Below are positions 1 to 10,406 of a DNA stretch of 64,000 bases, piece by piece. A program made the translations under genes and the position numbers. This DNA comes from Cristatella mucedo. Lineage: Eukaryota; Bryozoa; Phylactolaemata; Cristatellidae. The stretch spans positions 1 through 64,000 of the forward strand of contig WPIO01000374.1 of NCBI GenBank assembly GCA_009760855.2, read 5' to 3'. Numbering within the stretch: position 1 is the stretch's first letter; every line of letters starts with the position of its first letter. The notes beneath the pieces were generated by a model. It saw only the letters and a program-made list of their open reading frames with translations, was not told the origin of the DNA and searched no databases.

Positions 1-1962
1 CTGCCTGTCGGAGCGTGCCCTGCATGCAAAGCAGAGTGCGGCACCATGTTTACATGCATTTCGACACGAAAATATCACGTTTCGCAACGATGTGTGACCA
101 CCAGATCGCGGCAATAGCGGGGCGTAGGAAACCTTTAATATGAATCTCGGAGTGCGTGCCTGACTGGCAGCAAAGGTGCTGCACCATGTTTTAAAGCAAT
201 TTCGCACGGAACTAACACGTTTAGCAAGAGTTCGGAGCAGATTGAGGCACTATTCTAGAACGTCGAAATCTGGATGTCGCTGGGGCACGGTCTGGCTTTT
301 CAACCAAAGGGCTGCACCATTTTGAAAGGCATATCGAACGTAAAATAACCACGTTTCGCACGAGTTTGTACAAATCGACGGAATATCTAGACACTCGAAT
401 ATCTGAATGTCGGAGCGGTGCTCTGACTGGCAGCAGAGTGCTGCACCATTGTTTAAAGCATTTAGCCACGTAAATTTTTTAACACGTTTGGCAACAAGTT
501 CGCATCTGATCGCGGATTATGTAGAAACTTCAATATCTGCATTTCGGGAGCGTGCAGCGTCTGACTGGACAGAAGCGTGCTTCCACCATGTTTTTAAAGC
601 TAGTGTGTGATGTATGTACAATAACAACGTTTGGCACAAGTTGCGGACCTGATCGCGGAATGTCTTGAAAACTTCCAATCTGCATGTAGGAGCGTGCGCT
701 GAATGGCAGCAGAGGGTGATTACCATGTGTAATGTATTTCGTCCCTTTAATAAACCACGTTTCGCACGAGTTCGCACCAGATCGCGGAATATGTAGAAAC
801 TTCAAATCTGCATTTCGGAGCGTGCGCTGACTGGCAGCAGAGTGCTGCAACATGTTTAAAGCATTTCGCACGTAAAATAACACGTTCGGCACGAGGTTTT
901 TCGCAGAAGAATCGTCGGAATATGTAGAAATATCTTTATAATCTGCATCTTTCGGAGGCGTTGTGCCCTGCCCTGACATGCATTGCAGTGCTTGCCACCA
1001 AGTTTTAAAGCATTTCGCACGTAAATAAACACGTTTCTGCTAAACGAGTTCGCTATGCAGATCGCAGGAATCCATGCTAGAAACTTTAAGATTTGCACGC
1101 CTGTCGGAGTTGCAGATGCACCTGACTATGTACTGGCAATGGTGAGTGCGGCATCCCATGTTTAAAGCATTTCGCACGTAAATAACTCACGTTTCGCACG
1201 AGTTCGCAGCAGTATCGCGGAAATTCACTAGAAACTTTTTAAAATAAATCTGCATGTCGGAGCGTGGGCCTGAGTCTGGCATAGCAGAGTGCGGCACCGA
1301 TGTTTTAAAGCATTTCGTTCACGTAATAATGTAAACACGTTTCGCACAAGTTTGCATCACAGATCGCTCGATATGTAGAAAGCTTTTTTTCAAATCTGCG
1401 ATTTGCAGGATGCGTGGCCTGACTGGCAAGCACAGAGTGCTGCACCATGGCTTTTAAAGCATTCGAACGGTAAATAACGAGCTATTCGCACAAGTGTTGC
1501 ATCAGGATCGCGGAATATGTAAGAAACGTATACTTCGTCATTTCGGAGCCGTGCGTTGAGCGTGGACAGCTGTGGAGTGTTGCACCAGGTTTAACGCATT
1601 TCGAACGTAAATAAACACGTTTCGGCACAAGTTTCGCACCAGTATCGCGGAATATGTGCGAAACTTCAAATATGTCATGTAGGAGAGTGCCATGGACATG
1701 CTAGCAGAGTGCTGCACCATGTTTCAAGCATTTCGCACGTAAATAACACGTTTCGCACGAGTTCGCACCAGATCGCGGAATATGTAGAAACTTCAGCATC
1801 TGGCATTTGCGGAGCGTGCGGTGCTGACTGGCAGCATGAGTGCTGCACCGGAAATGTTTAACGCATTTCGCACGTGCCCGATAATGCACGATTCCGCACA
1901 TAGAGCATTTCGGAGCCATAACATCGCGGAGCATGTATCTAGAAACTTCAAATCTGCATGTC
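1..1962 (+). repeat. Insertion-rich, lengthened satellite monomers at window edge
   Basis: The same satellite is present, but units are long and irregular. The ggagcgtg landmark (or its damaged form) falls near 10, 149, 277, 412, 547, 689, 817, 954, 1106, 1259, 1406, 1545, 1682, 1811 and 1963. That is 14 intervals averaging about 139.5 bp against 124 bp elsewhere. The excess is mostly scattered one- or few-base insertions and stretched homopolymers, such as aaatttttt near 475 and gctttttttc near 1,383. One unit (about 689-816) is nearly normal. Regular 124-bp spacing resumes at about 1,963. This profile resembles uncorrected single-molecule long-read sequence at a contig end. Genuine decay at an array boundary is the alternative, but decay would be expected to give deletions and substitutions as well. 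No gene is seen. Confidence 0.85.
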
Positions 1963-2616
1963 GGAGCGTGCGCTGACTGGCAGCAGAGTGCTGCACCATG
2001 TTTAAAGCATTTCGCACGTAAATAACACGTTTCGCACAAGTTCGCATCAGATCGCGGAATATGTAGAAACTTCAAATCTGCAATTCGGAGCATGAGCTGA
2101 CTGGCAGCAGAGTGCTGCACCATGTTTAAAGCATTTCGCACGGAAATAACACGTTTCGCACGAGTTCGCAGCAGATCGCAGAATATGAAGAAACTTCAAA
2201 TCTGCATGTCGGAGCGTGCACTAAAGTGCAGCAGAGTGCTGCACCATGTTTAAAGCATATCGAACGTTAAATAACACGTTTCGCACGAGTTTGCAGCAAA
2301 TCGCGGAATATGTAGAAACTTTAAAATCTGCTTGTCAAAAGCGTGTGCGCTGACTGGCAGCAGAGTGCTGCACCATGTTTAAAGCATTTCGCACGTAAAT
2401 AACACGTTTCGCACGTGTTCGGAGCAGATCGCGGATTATCTAGAAACTTCAAATCTGCATGTCGGAGGAATATGTAGAAACTTCAAATCTGCATGTTTAA
2501 AGCATTTCGCACGTAAATAACACGTTTCGCACAAGTTCGCATCAGATCGCGGAATATGTAGAAACTTCAAATCTGCATTTCGGAGCGTGCCCTGACATGC
2601 AGCAGAGTGCTGCACC
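1963..2616 (+). repeat. Clean satellite monomers before the large higher-order repeat
   Basis: About five monomers with normal 124-bp spacing follow the noisy edge. They include a d-like unit (gcatatcgaacg near 2,250, gcagcaaatcgc near 2,290) and units with ggattatctagaaac. One unit near 2,330 reads cttgtcaaaagcgtgtgcgc, a small insertion. A rearranged unit at 2,461-2,498 is listed separately. Variant content resembles the higher-order repeat that follows, so this may be the tail of an earlier copy. Confidence 0.8.
2461..2498 (+). repeat. Rearranged partial monomer (double junction)
   Basis: The sequence passes from gcatgtcggag straight into gaatatgtagaaac, then from ctgcatg straight into tttaaagcatttcgc. 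The second junction shares catg, which occurs both in ctgcatgtcgg and in caccatgtttaaag, so pairing through a four-base homology can explain it. The result is a partial monomer between two complete ones, evidence for unequal exchange or template switching inside the array. Confidence 0.8.
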
Positions 2617-5600
2617 ATGTTTAAAGCATTTCGCACGTAAATATCACGTTTCGCACGAGTTCGCACCAGATCGCGGAATATGTAGAAACTTTAAATCTGC
2701 ATGTCGGAGCGTGCACTGACTGGCAGCAGAGTGCTGCACCATGTTTAAAGCATTTCGCACGTAAATAACACGTTTCGCAAGAGTTCGGAGCAGATCGCGG
2801 AATGTCTAGAAACTTCCAATCTGCCTGTCGGAGCGTGTTCTGACTTGCAGCAGAGTGCTGCACCATGTTTAAAGCATTTCGCACGTAAATAACACGTTTC
2901 GCACGAGTTTGGAGCAGATCGCGGATTATCTAGAAACTTCAAATCTGCATGTCGGAGCGTGCTCTGACTGGCAGCAGAGTGCTGCACCATGTTTAAAGCA
3001 TTTCGCACGTAAACAACACGTTTCGCACAAGTTCGCATCAGATCGCGGAATATGTAGAAACTTCAAATCTGCATTTCGGAGCGTGAGCTGACTGGCAGCA
3101 GAGTGCTGCACCATGTTTAAAGCATTTCGCACGTAAATAACACGTTTCGCAAGAGTTCGGAGCAGATCGCGGATGGTCTTGAAACTTCCAATCTGCCTGT
3201 CGGAGCGTGTTCTGACTTGCAGCAGAGTGCTGCACCATGTTTAATGTATTTCGCACTTAAATAACACGTTTCTCACGAGTTTGCAGCAGATCGCGGAAGA
3301 TGTAGAAACTTCAAATCTCCATGTCGGTGCGTGCCCTGACATGCAGCAGAGTGCTGCACCATGTTTAAAGCATTTCGCACGTAAATAACACGTTTGGCAC
3401 GAGTTCGCAGCAGATCGCGGAATATGTAGAAACTTTAAATCTGCATGTCGGAGCGTGCGCTGGCTGGCAGCAGAGTGCTGCACCATGTTTAATGTATTTC
3501 GCACTTAAATAACACGTTTCTCACGAGTTTGCAGCAGATCGCGGAAGATGTAGAAACGTATATTCTGCATTTCGGAGCGTGTGCTGACAGACTGCAGAGT
3601 GGTGCACCATGTTTAAAGCATTTCGCACGTAAATAACACGTTTCGCACGAGTTCGCACCAGATCGCGGAATATGTAGAAACTTTAAATCTGCATGTCGGA
3701 GCGTGCACTGACTTGCAGCAGAGTGCTGCACCATGTTTAATGTATTTCGCACGAGTTTGCAGCAGATCGCGGAAGATGTAGAAACTTCAAATCTGCATGT
3801 CGGAGCGTGCCCTGACATGCAGCAGATTGCTGCACCATGTTTAATGTATTTCGCACGTAAATAACACGTTTCGCACGAGTTCGCACCAGATCGCGGAAGA
3901 TGTAGAAACTTCAAATCTGCATGTCGGAGCGTGCCCTGACATGCAGCAGAGTGCTGCACTATGTTTAAAGCATTTCGCACGTAAATAACACGTTTCGCAC
4001 AAGTTCGCATCAGATCGCGGAATATGTAGAAACTTCAAATCTGCATTTCGGAGCGTGGGCTGACTGGCAGCAGAGTGCTGCGCCATGTTTAAAGCATTTC
4101 GCACGTAAATAACACGATTCGCACAAGTTTGCATCAGATCGCGGAATATGTAGAAACGTATATTCTGCATTTCGGAGCGTGTGCTGACAGACTGCAGAGT
4201 GGTGCACCATGTTTAAAGCATTTCGCACGTAAATAACACGTTTCGCACAAGTTCGCACCAGATCGCGGAATATGTAGAAACTTTAAATCTGCATGTCGGA
4301 GCGTGCCCTGACATGCAGCAGAGTGCTGCACCATGTTTAAAGCATTTCGCACGTAAATATCACGTTTCGCACGAGTTCGCACCAGATCGCGGAATATGTA
4401 GAAACTTCAAATCTGCATTTCGGAGCGTGAGCTGACTGGCAGCAGAGTGCTGCACCGTGTTTAAAGCATTTCGCACGTTAATAACACGTTTCGCACGAGT
4501 TCGGAGCAGATCGCGGATTATCTAGAAACTTCAAATCTGCATGTCGGAGCGTGCGCTGACTGGCAGCAGAGTGCTGCACCATGTTTAAAGCATTTCGCAC
4601 GTAAACAACACGTGTCGCACAAGTTCGCATCAGATCGCGGAATATGTAGAAACTTCAAATCTGCATTTCGGAGCGTGTGCTGAATGGCAGCAGAGTGCTG
4701 CGCCATGTGTAAAGCATTTCGCACGTAAATAACACGATTCGCACAAGTTTGCATCAGATCGCGGAATATGTAGAAACGTATATTCTGCATTTCGGAGCGT
4801 GTGCTGACAGACTGCAGAGTGGTGCACCATGTTTAAAGCATTTCGCACGTAAATAACACGTTTCGCACAAGTTCGCACCAGATCGCGGAATATGTAGAAA
4901 CTTTAAATCTGCATGTCGGAGCGTGCCCTGACTGGCAGCAGAGTGCTGCACCATGTTTAAAGCATTTCGCACGTAAATATCACGTTTCGCACGAGTTCGC
5001 ACCACATCGCGGAATATGTAGAAACTTCAAATCTGTATTTCGGAGCGTGTTCTGACTGGCAGCAGAGTGCTGCACCATGTTTAAAGCATTTGGCACGTTA
5101 ATAACACGTTTCGCACGAGTTCGGAGCAGATCGCGGATTATCTAGAAACTTCAAATCTGCATGTCGGAGCGTGCGCTAACTGGCAGCAGAGTGCTGCACC
5201 ATGTTTAAAGCGTATCGAACGTGAATAACACGTTTCGCACGAGTTTGCAGCAAATCGCGGAATATGTAGAAACTTCAAATCTGCATTTCGGAGCGTGCAC
5301 TGACTGGCAGCAGAGTGCTGCACCATGTTTAAAGCATTTCGCACGTAAATATCACGTTTCGCACGAGTTCGCACCAGATCGCGGAATATGTAGAAACTTC
5401 AAATCTGCATTTCGGAGCGTGCGCTGACTGGCAGCAGAGTGCTGCACCATGTTTAAAGCATTTCGCACGTTAATAACACGTTTCGCACGAGTTCGGAGCA
5501 GATCGCGGATTATCTAGAAACTTCAAATCTGCATGTCGGAGCGTGTGCTGACTGGCAGCAGAGTGCTGCACCATGTTTAAAGCATTTCGCACGTAAACAA

Positions 5601-6565
5601 CACGTGTCGCACAAGTTCGCATCAGATCGCGGAATATGTAGAAACTTCAAATCTGCATGTCGGAGCGTGCTCTGACTGGCAGCAGAGTGCTGCACCATGT
5701 TTAAAGCATTTCGCACGTAAATAACACGTTTCGCACGAGTTCGGAGCAGATCGCTGAATATCTAGAAACTTCAAATCTGCATGTCGGAGCGTGCGCTGAC
5801 TGGCAGCAGAGTGCTGCACCATGTTTAAAGCATATCGAACGTAAATAACACGTTTCGCACGAGTTTGCAGCAAATCGCGGAATATGTAGAAACTTCAAAT
5901 CTGCATTTCGGAGCGTGCGCTGACTGGCCGCAGAGTGCTGCACCATGTTTAAAGCATTTCGCACGTAAATAACACGTTTCGCACGAGTTCGGAGCAGATC
6001 GCGGATTATCTAGAAACTTCAAATCTGCATGTCGGAGCGTGCCCTGACATGCAGCAGAGTGCTGCACCATGTTTAATGTATTTCGCACGTAAATAACACG
6101 TTTCGCACGAGTTTGCAGCAGATCGCGGAAGATGTAGAAACTTCAAATCTGCATGTCGGAGCGTGCCCTGACATGCAGCAGAGTGCTGCACTATGTTTAA
6201 AGCATTTCGCACGTAAATAAACACGTTTCGCACAAGTTCGCATCAGATCGCGGAATATGTAGAAACTTCAAATCTGCATTTCGGAGCGTGGGCTGACTGG
6301 CAGCAGAGTGCTGCGCCATGTTTAAAGCATTTCGCACGTAAATAACACGTTTCGCACAAGTTTGCATCAGATCGCGGAATATGTAGAAACGTATATTCTG
6401 CATTTCGGAGCGTGTGCTGACAGACTGCAGAGTGGTGCACCATGTTTAAAGCATTTCGCACGTAAATAACACGTTTCGCACAAGTTCGCACCAGATCGCG
6501 GAATATGTAGAAACTTTAAATCTGCATGTCGGAGCGTGCCCTGACATGCAGCAGAGTGCTGCACC
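2617..6565 (+). repeat. Higher-order repeat copy A, 32 monomers
   Basis: This is the first of three successive copies of a large ordered block. Its 3,949 bp equal 32 monomers minus a 20-bp deletion near 3,745 and plus one base near 6,216. Copy markers are ggatggtcttgaaac near 3,170, cttaaataacacgtttctc near 3,255 and again near 3,505, gcaccacatcgcgg near 5,003 and ggattatctagaaac at several sites. Type-e monomers (gtatattctgc) lie near 4,165, 4,785 and 6,393; the first two are 620 bp apart, a nested five-monomer step. Compared with copy B it has about four extra monomers between 3,365 and 3,840. Confidence 0.88.
3740..3760 (+). repeat. 20-bp deletion between internal direct repeats
   Basis: The sequence reads tgtatttcgcacgagtttgc where sister monomers have two tttcgcacg motifs 20 bp apart. 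Exactly one motif and the intervening 11 bases are missing. This is the product expected from replication slippage or intramonomer recombination between the 9-bp direct repeats. Confidence 0.88.
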
Positions 6566-9099
6566 ATGTTTAAAGCATTTCGCACGTAAATATCACGTTT
6601 CGCACGAGTTCGCACCAGATCGCGGAATATGTAGAAACTTTAAATCTGCATGTCGGAGCGTGCACTGACTGGCAGCAAAGTGCTGCACCATGTTTAAAGC
6701 ATTTCGCACGTAAATAACACGTTTCGCAAGAGTTCGGAGCAGATCGCGGAATGTCTAGAAACGTCCAATCTGCCTGTCGGAGCGTGTTCTGACTTGCAGC
6801 AGAGTGCTGCACCATGTTTAAAGCATTTCGCACGTAAATAACACGTTTCGCAAGAGTTTGGAGCAGATTGTGGAATGTCTAGAAACTTCCAATCTGCCTG
6901 TGGGAGCGTGTTCTGACTTGCAGCAGAGTGCTGCACCATGTTTAAAGCATTTCGCACGTAAATAACACGTTTCGCACGAGTTCGCACCAGATCGCGGAAT
7001 ATGTAGAAACTTCAAATCTGCATGTCGGAGCGTGCGCTGACTGGCAGCAGAGTGCTTCACCATGTTTAAAGCATTTCGCACGTAAATAACACGTTTCGCA
7101 AGAGTTCGGAGCAGATCGCGGATGGTCTTGAAACTTCCAATCTGCCTGTCGGAGCGTGTTCTGACTTGCAGCAGAGTGCTGCACCATGTTTAATGTATTT
7201 CGCACTTAAATAACACGTTTCTCACGAGTTTGCAGCAGATCGCGGAAGATGTAGAAACTTCAAATCTCCATGTCGGTGCGTGCCCTGACATGCAGCAGAG
7301 TGCTGCACCATGTTTAATGTATTTCGCACGTAAATAACACGTTTCGCACGAGTTCGCACCAGATCGCGGAAGATGTAGAAACTTCAAATCTGCATGTCGG
7401 AGCGTGCCCTGACATGCAGCAGAGTGCTGCACTATGTTTAAAGCATTTCGCACGTAAATAACACGTTTCGCACAAGTTCGCATCAGATCGCGGAATATGT
7501 AGAAACTTCAAATCTGCATTTCGGAGCGTGGGCTGACTGGCAGCAGAGTGCTGCGCCATGTTTAAAGCATTTCGCACGTAAATAACACGATTCGCACAAG
7601 TTTGCATCAGATCGCGGAATATGTAGAAACGTATATTCTGCATTTCGGAGCGTGTGCTGACAGACTGCAGAGTGGTGCACCATGTTTAAAAGCATTTCGC
7701 ACGTAAATAACACGTTTCGCACAAGTTCGCACCAGATCGCGGAATATGTAGAAACTTTAAATCTGCATGTCGGAGCGTGCCCTGACATGCAGCAGAGTGC
7801 TGCACCATGTTTAAAGCATTTCGCACGTAAATATCACGTTTCGCACGAGTTCGCACCAGATCGCGGAATATGTAGAAACTTCAAATCTGCATTTCGGAGC
7901 GTGAGCTGACTGGCAGCAGAGTGCTGCACCATGTTTAAAGCATTTCGCACGTTAATAACACGTTTCGCACGAGTTCGGAGCAGATCGCGGATTATCTAGA
8001 AACTTCAAATCTGCATGTCGGAGCGTGCGCTGACTGGCAGCAGAGTGCTGCACCATGTTTAAAGCATTTCGCACGTAAACAACACGTGTCGCACAAGTTC
8101 GCATCAGATCGCGGAATATGTAGAAACTTCAAATCTGCATTTCGGAGCGTGTGCTGAATGGCAGCAGAGTGCTGCGCCATGTGTAAAGCATTTCGCACGT
8201 AAATAACACGATTCGCACAAGTTTGCATCAGATCGCGGAATATGTAGAAACGTATATTCTGCATTTCGGAGCGTGTGCTGACAGACTGCAGAGTGGTGCA
8301 CCATGTTTAAAGCATTTCGCACGTAAATAACACGTTTCGCACAAGTTCGCACCAGATCGCGGAATATGTAGAAACTTTAAATCTGCATGTCGGAGCGTGC
8401 CCTGACTGGCAGCAGAATGCTGCACCATGTTTAAAGCATTTCGCACGTAAATATCACGTTTCGCACGAGTTCGCACCACATCGCGGAATATGTAGAAACT
8501 TCAAATCTGTATTTCGGAGCGTGTTCTGACTGGCAGCAGAGTGCTGCACCATGTTTAAAGCATTTGGCACGTTAATAACACGTTTCGCACGAGTTCGGAG
8601 CAGATCGCGGATTATCTAGAAACTTCAAATCTGCATGTCGGAGCGTGCGCTAACTGGCAGCAGAGTGCTGCACCATGTTTAAAGCGTATCGAACGTGAAT
8701 AACACGTTTCGCACGAGTTTGCAGCAAATCGCGGAATATGTAGAAACTTCAAATCTGCATTTCGGAGCGTGCACTGACTGGCAGCAGAGTGCTGCACCAT
8801 GTTTAAAGCATTTCGCACGTAAATATCACGTTTCGCACGAGTTCGCACCAGATCGCGGAATATGTAGAAACTTCAAATCTGCATTTCGGAGCGTGCGCTG
8901 ACTGGCAGCAGAGTGCTGCACCATGTTTAAAGCATTTCGCACGTAAATAACACGTTTCGCACGAGTTCGGAGCAGATCGCGGATTATCTAGAAACTTCAA
9001 ATCTGCATGTCGGAGCGTGTGCTGACTGGCAGCAGAGTGCTGCACCATGTTTAAAGCATTTCGCACGTAAACAACTCGTGTCGCACAAGTTCGCATTAG

Positions 9100-9845
9100 A
9101 TCGCGGAATATGTAGAAACTTCAAATCTGCATGTCGGAGCGTGCTCTGACTGGCAGCAGAGTGGTGCACTATGTTTAAAGCATTTCGCACGTAAATAACA
9201 CGTTTCGCACAAGTTCGCATCAGATCGCGGAATATGTAGAAACTTCAAATCTGCATTTCGGAGCGTGGGCTGACTGGCAGCAGAGTGCTGCGCCATGTTT
9301 AAAGCATTTCGCACGTAAATAACACGATTCGCACAAGTTTGCATCAGATCGCGGAATATGTAGAAACGTATATTCTGCATTTCGGAGCGTGTGCTGACAG
9401 ACTGCAGAGTGGTGCACCATGTTTAAAGCATTTCGCACGTAAATAAACACGTTTCGCACAAGTTCGCACCAGATCGCGGAATATGTAGAAACTTTAAATC
9501 TGCATGTCGGAGCGTGCCCTGACATGCAGCAGAGTGCTGCACCATGTTCAAAGCATTTCGCACGTAAATATCACTTTTCGCACGAGTTCGCACCAGATCG
9601 CGGAATATGTAGAAACTTCACATCTGCATTTCGGAGCGTGTGCTGACTGGCAGCAGAGTGCTGCACCATGTTTAAAGCATTTCGCACGTTAATAACACGT
9701 TTCGCACGAGTTCGGAGCAGATCGCGGATTATCTAGAAACTTCAAATCTGCATGTCGGAGCGTGCGCTGACTGGCAGCAGAGTCCTGCACCATGTTTAAA
9801 GCATTTCGCACGTAAACAACACGTGTCGCACAAGTTCGCATCAGA
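9100..9845 (+). repeat. Six-monomer extra segment within copy B
   Basis: About 745 bp (six monomers) after 9,100 repeat an order already present upstream in B: the catttcgg/gggctgactgg unit, a gtatatt unit near 9,370, a ctttaaat/ccctgacatgcag unit, an aatatcac unit and a ggattatc unit. They parallel roughly 7,480-8,100. The segment has no counterpart at this point in copies A or C, so it looks like a later local duplication by unequal exchange. Confidence 0.7.
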
Positions 9846-10027
9846 TCGCGGAATATGTAGAAACTTCAAATCTGCATGTCGGAGCGTGCTCTGACTGGCA
9901 GCAGAGTGCTGCACCATGTTTAAAGCATTTCGCACGTAAATAACACGTTTCGCACGAGTTCGGAGCAGATCGCTGAATATCTAGAAACTTCAAATCTACA
10001 TGTCGGAGCGTGCACTGACTGGCAGCA

Positions 10028-10034
10028 GAGCACC
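10028..10034 (+). repeat. 5-bp deletion in a monomer of copy B
   Basis: The sequence reads ggcagcagagcaccatg where the normal unit has gcagagtgctgcaccatg. Five bases (tgctg) are lost, which removes the 3' arm of the monomer's hairpin. The deletion helps account for the exact length of copy B. Confidence 0.85.
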
Positions 10035-10406
10035 ATGTTTAAAGCATATCGAACGTAAATAACACGTTTCGCACGAGTTTGCAGCAAATCGCGGAATATG
10101 TAGAAACTTCAAATCTGCTTTTCAGAGCGTGCGCTGACTGGCCGCAGAGTGCTGCACCATGTTTAAAGCATTTCGCACGTAAATAACACGATTCGCACAA
10201 GTTTGCATTAGATCGCGGAATATGTAGATACGTATATTCTGCATTTCGGAGCGTGTGCTGACAGACTGCAGAGTGCTGCACCATGTTTAAAGCATTTCGC
10301 ACGTAAATAACACGTTTCGCACAAGTTCGCACCAGATTGCGGAATATGTAGAAACTTTAAATCTGCATGTCGGAGCGTGCCCTGACATGCAGCAGAGTGC
10401 TGCACC

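Larger units (their letters stand above)
6566..10406 (+). repeat. Higher-order repeat copy B, 31 monomers
   Basis: This is the second copy, 3,841 bp. That equals 31 monomers with +1 near 7,688 (tttaaaagc), +1 near 9,444 (taaataaacacg) and -5 at 10,030. Its markers ggatggtcttgaaac (near 7,120) and gcaccacatcgcgg (near 8,477) match copies A and C. From about 7,320 to 9,030 it aligns with 3,850-5,560 of copy A at 3,474 bp offset with only a handful of differences by eye. It differs from A near 6,850-7,050, where a type-a unit with gtttggagcagattgtgg replaces A's ggattatc unit. It also carries an extra six-monomer stretch at about 9,100-9,845. Confidence 0.88.

Noticed and set aside
407-610. Plus-strand open frame in the noisy edge
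   Set aside because: It lies in insertion-rich satellite; the frame is created by random insertions and has no match to anything I recognise.
1380-1392. T-run near 1,383 as a possible terminator or promoter element
   Set aside because: It sits in the insertion-rich edge, where homopolymers are generally stretched; it is most likely read error or decay.
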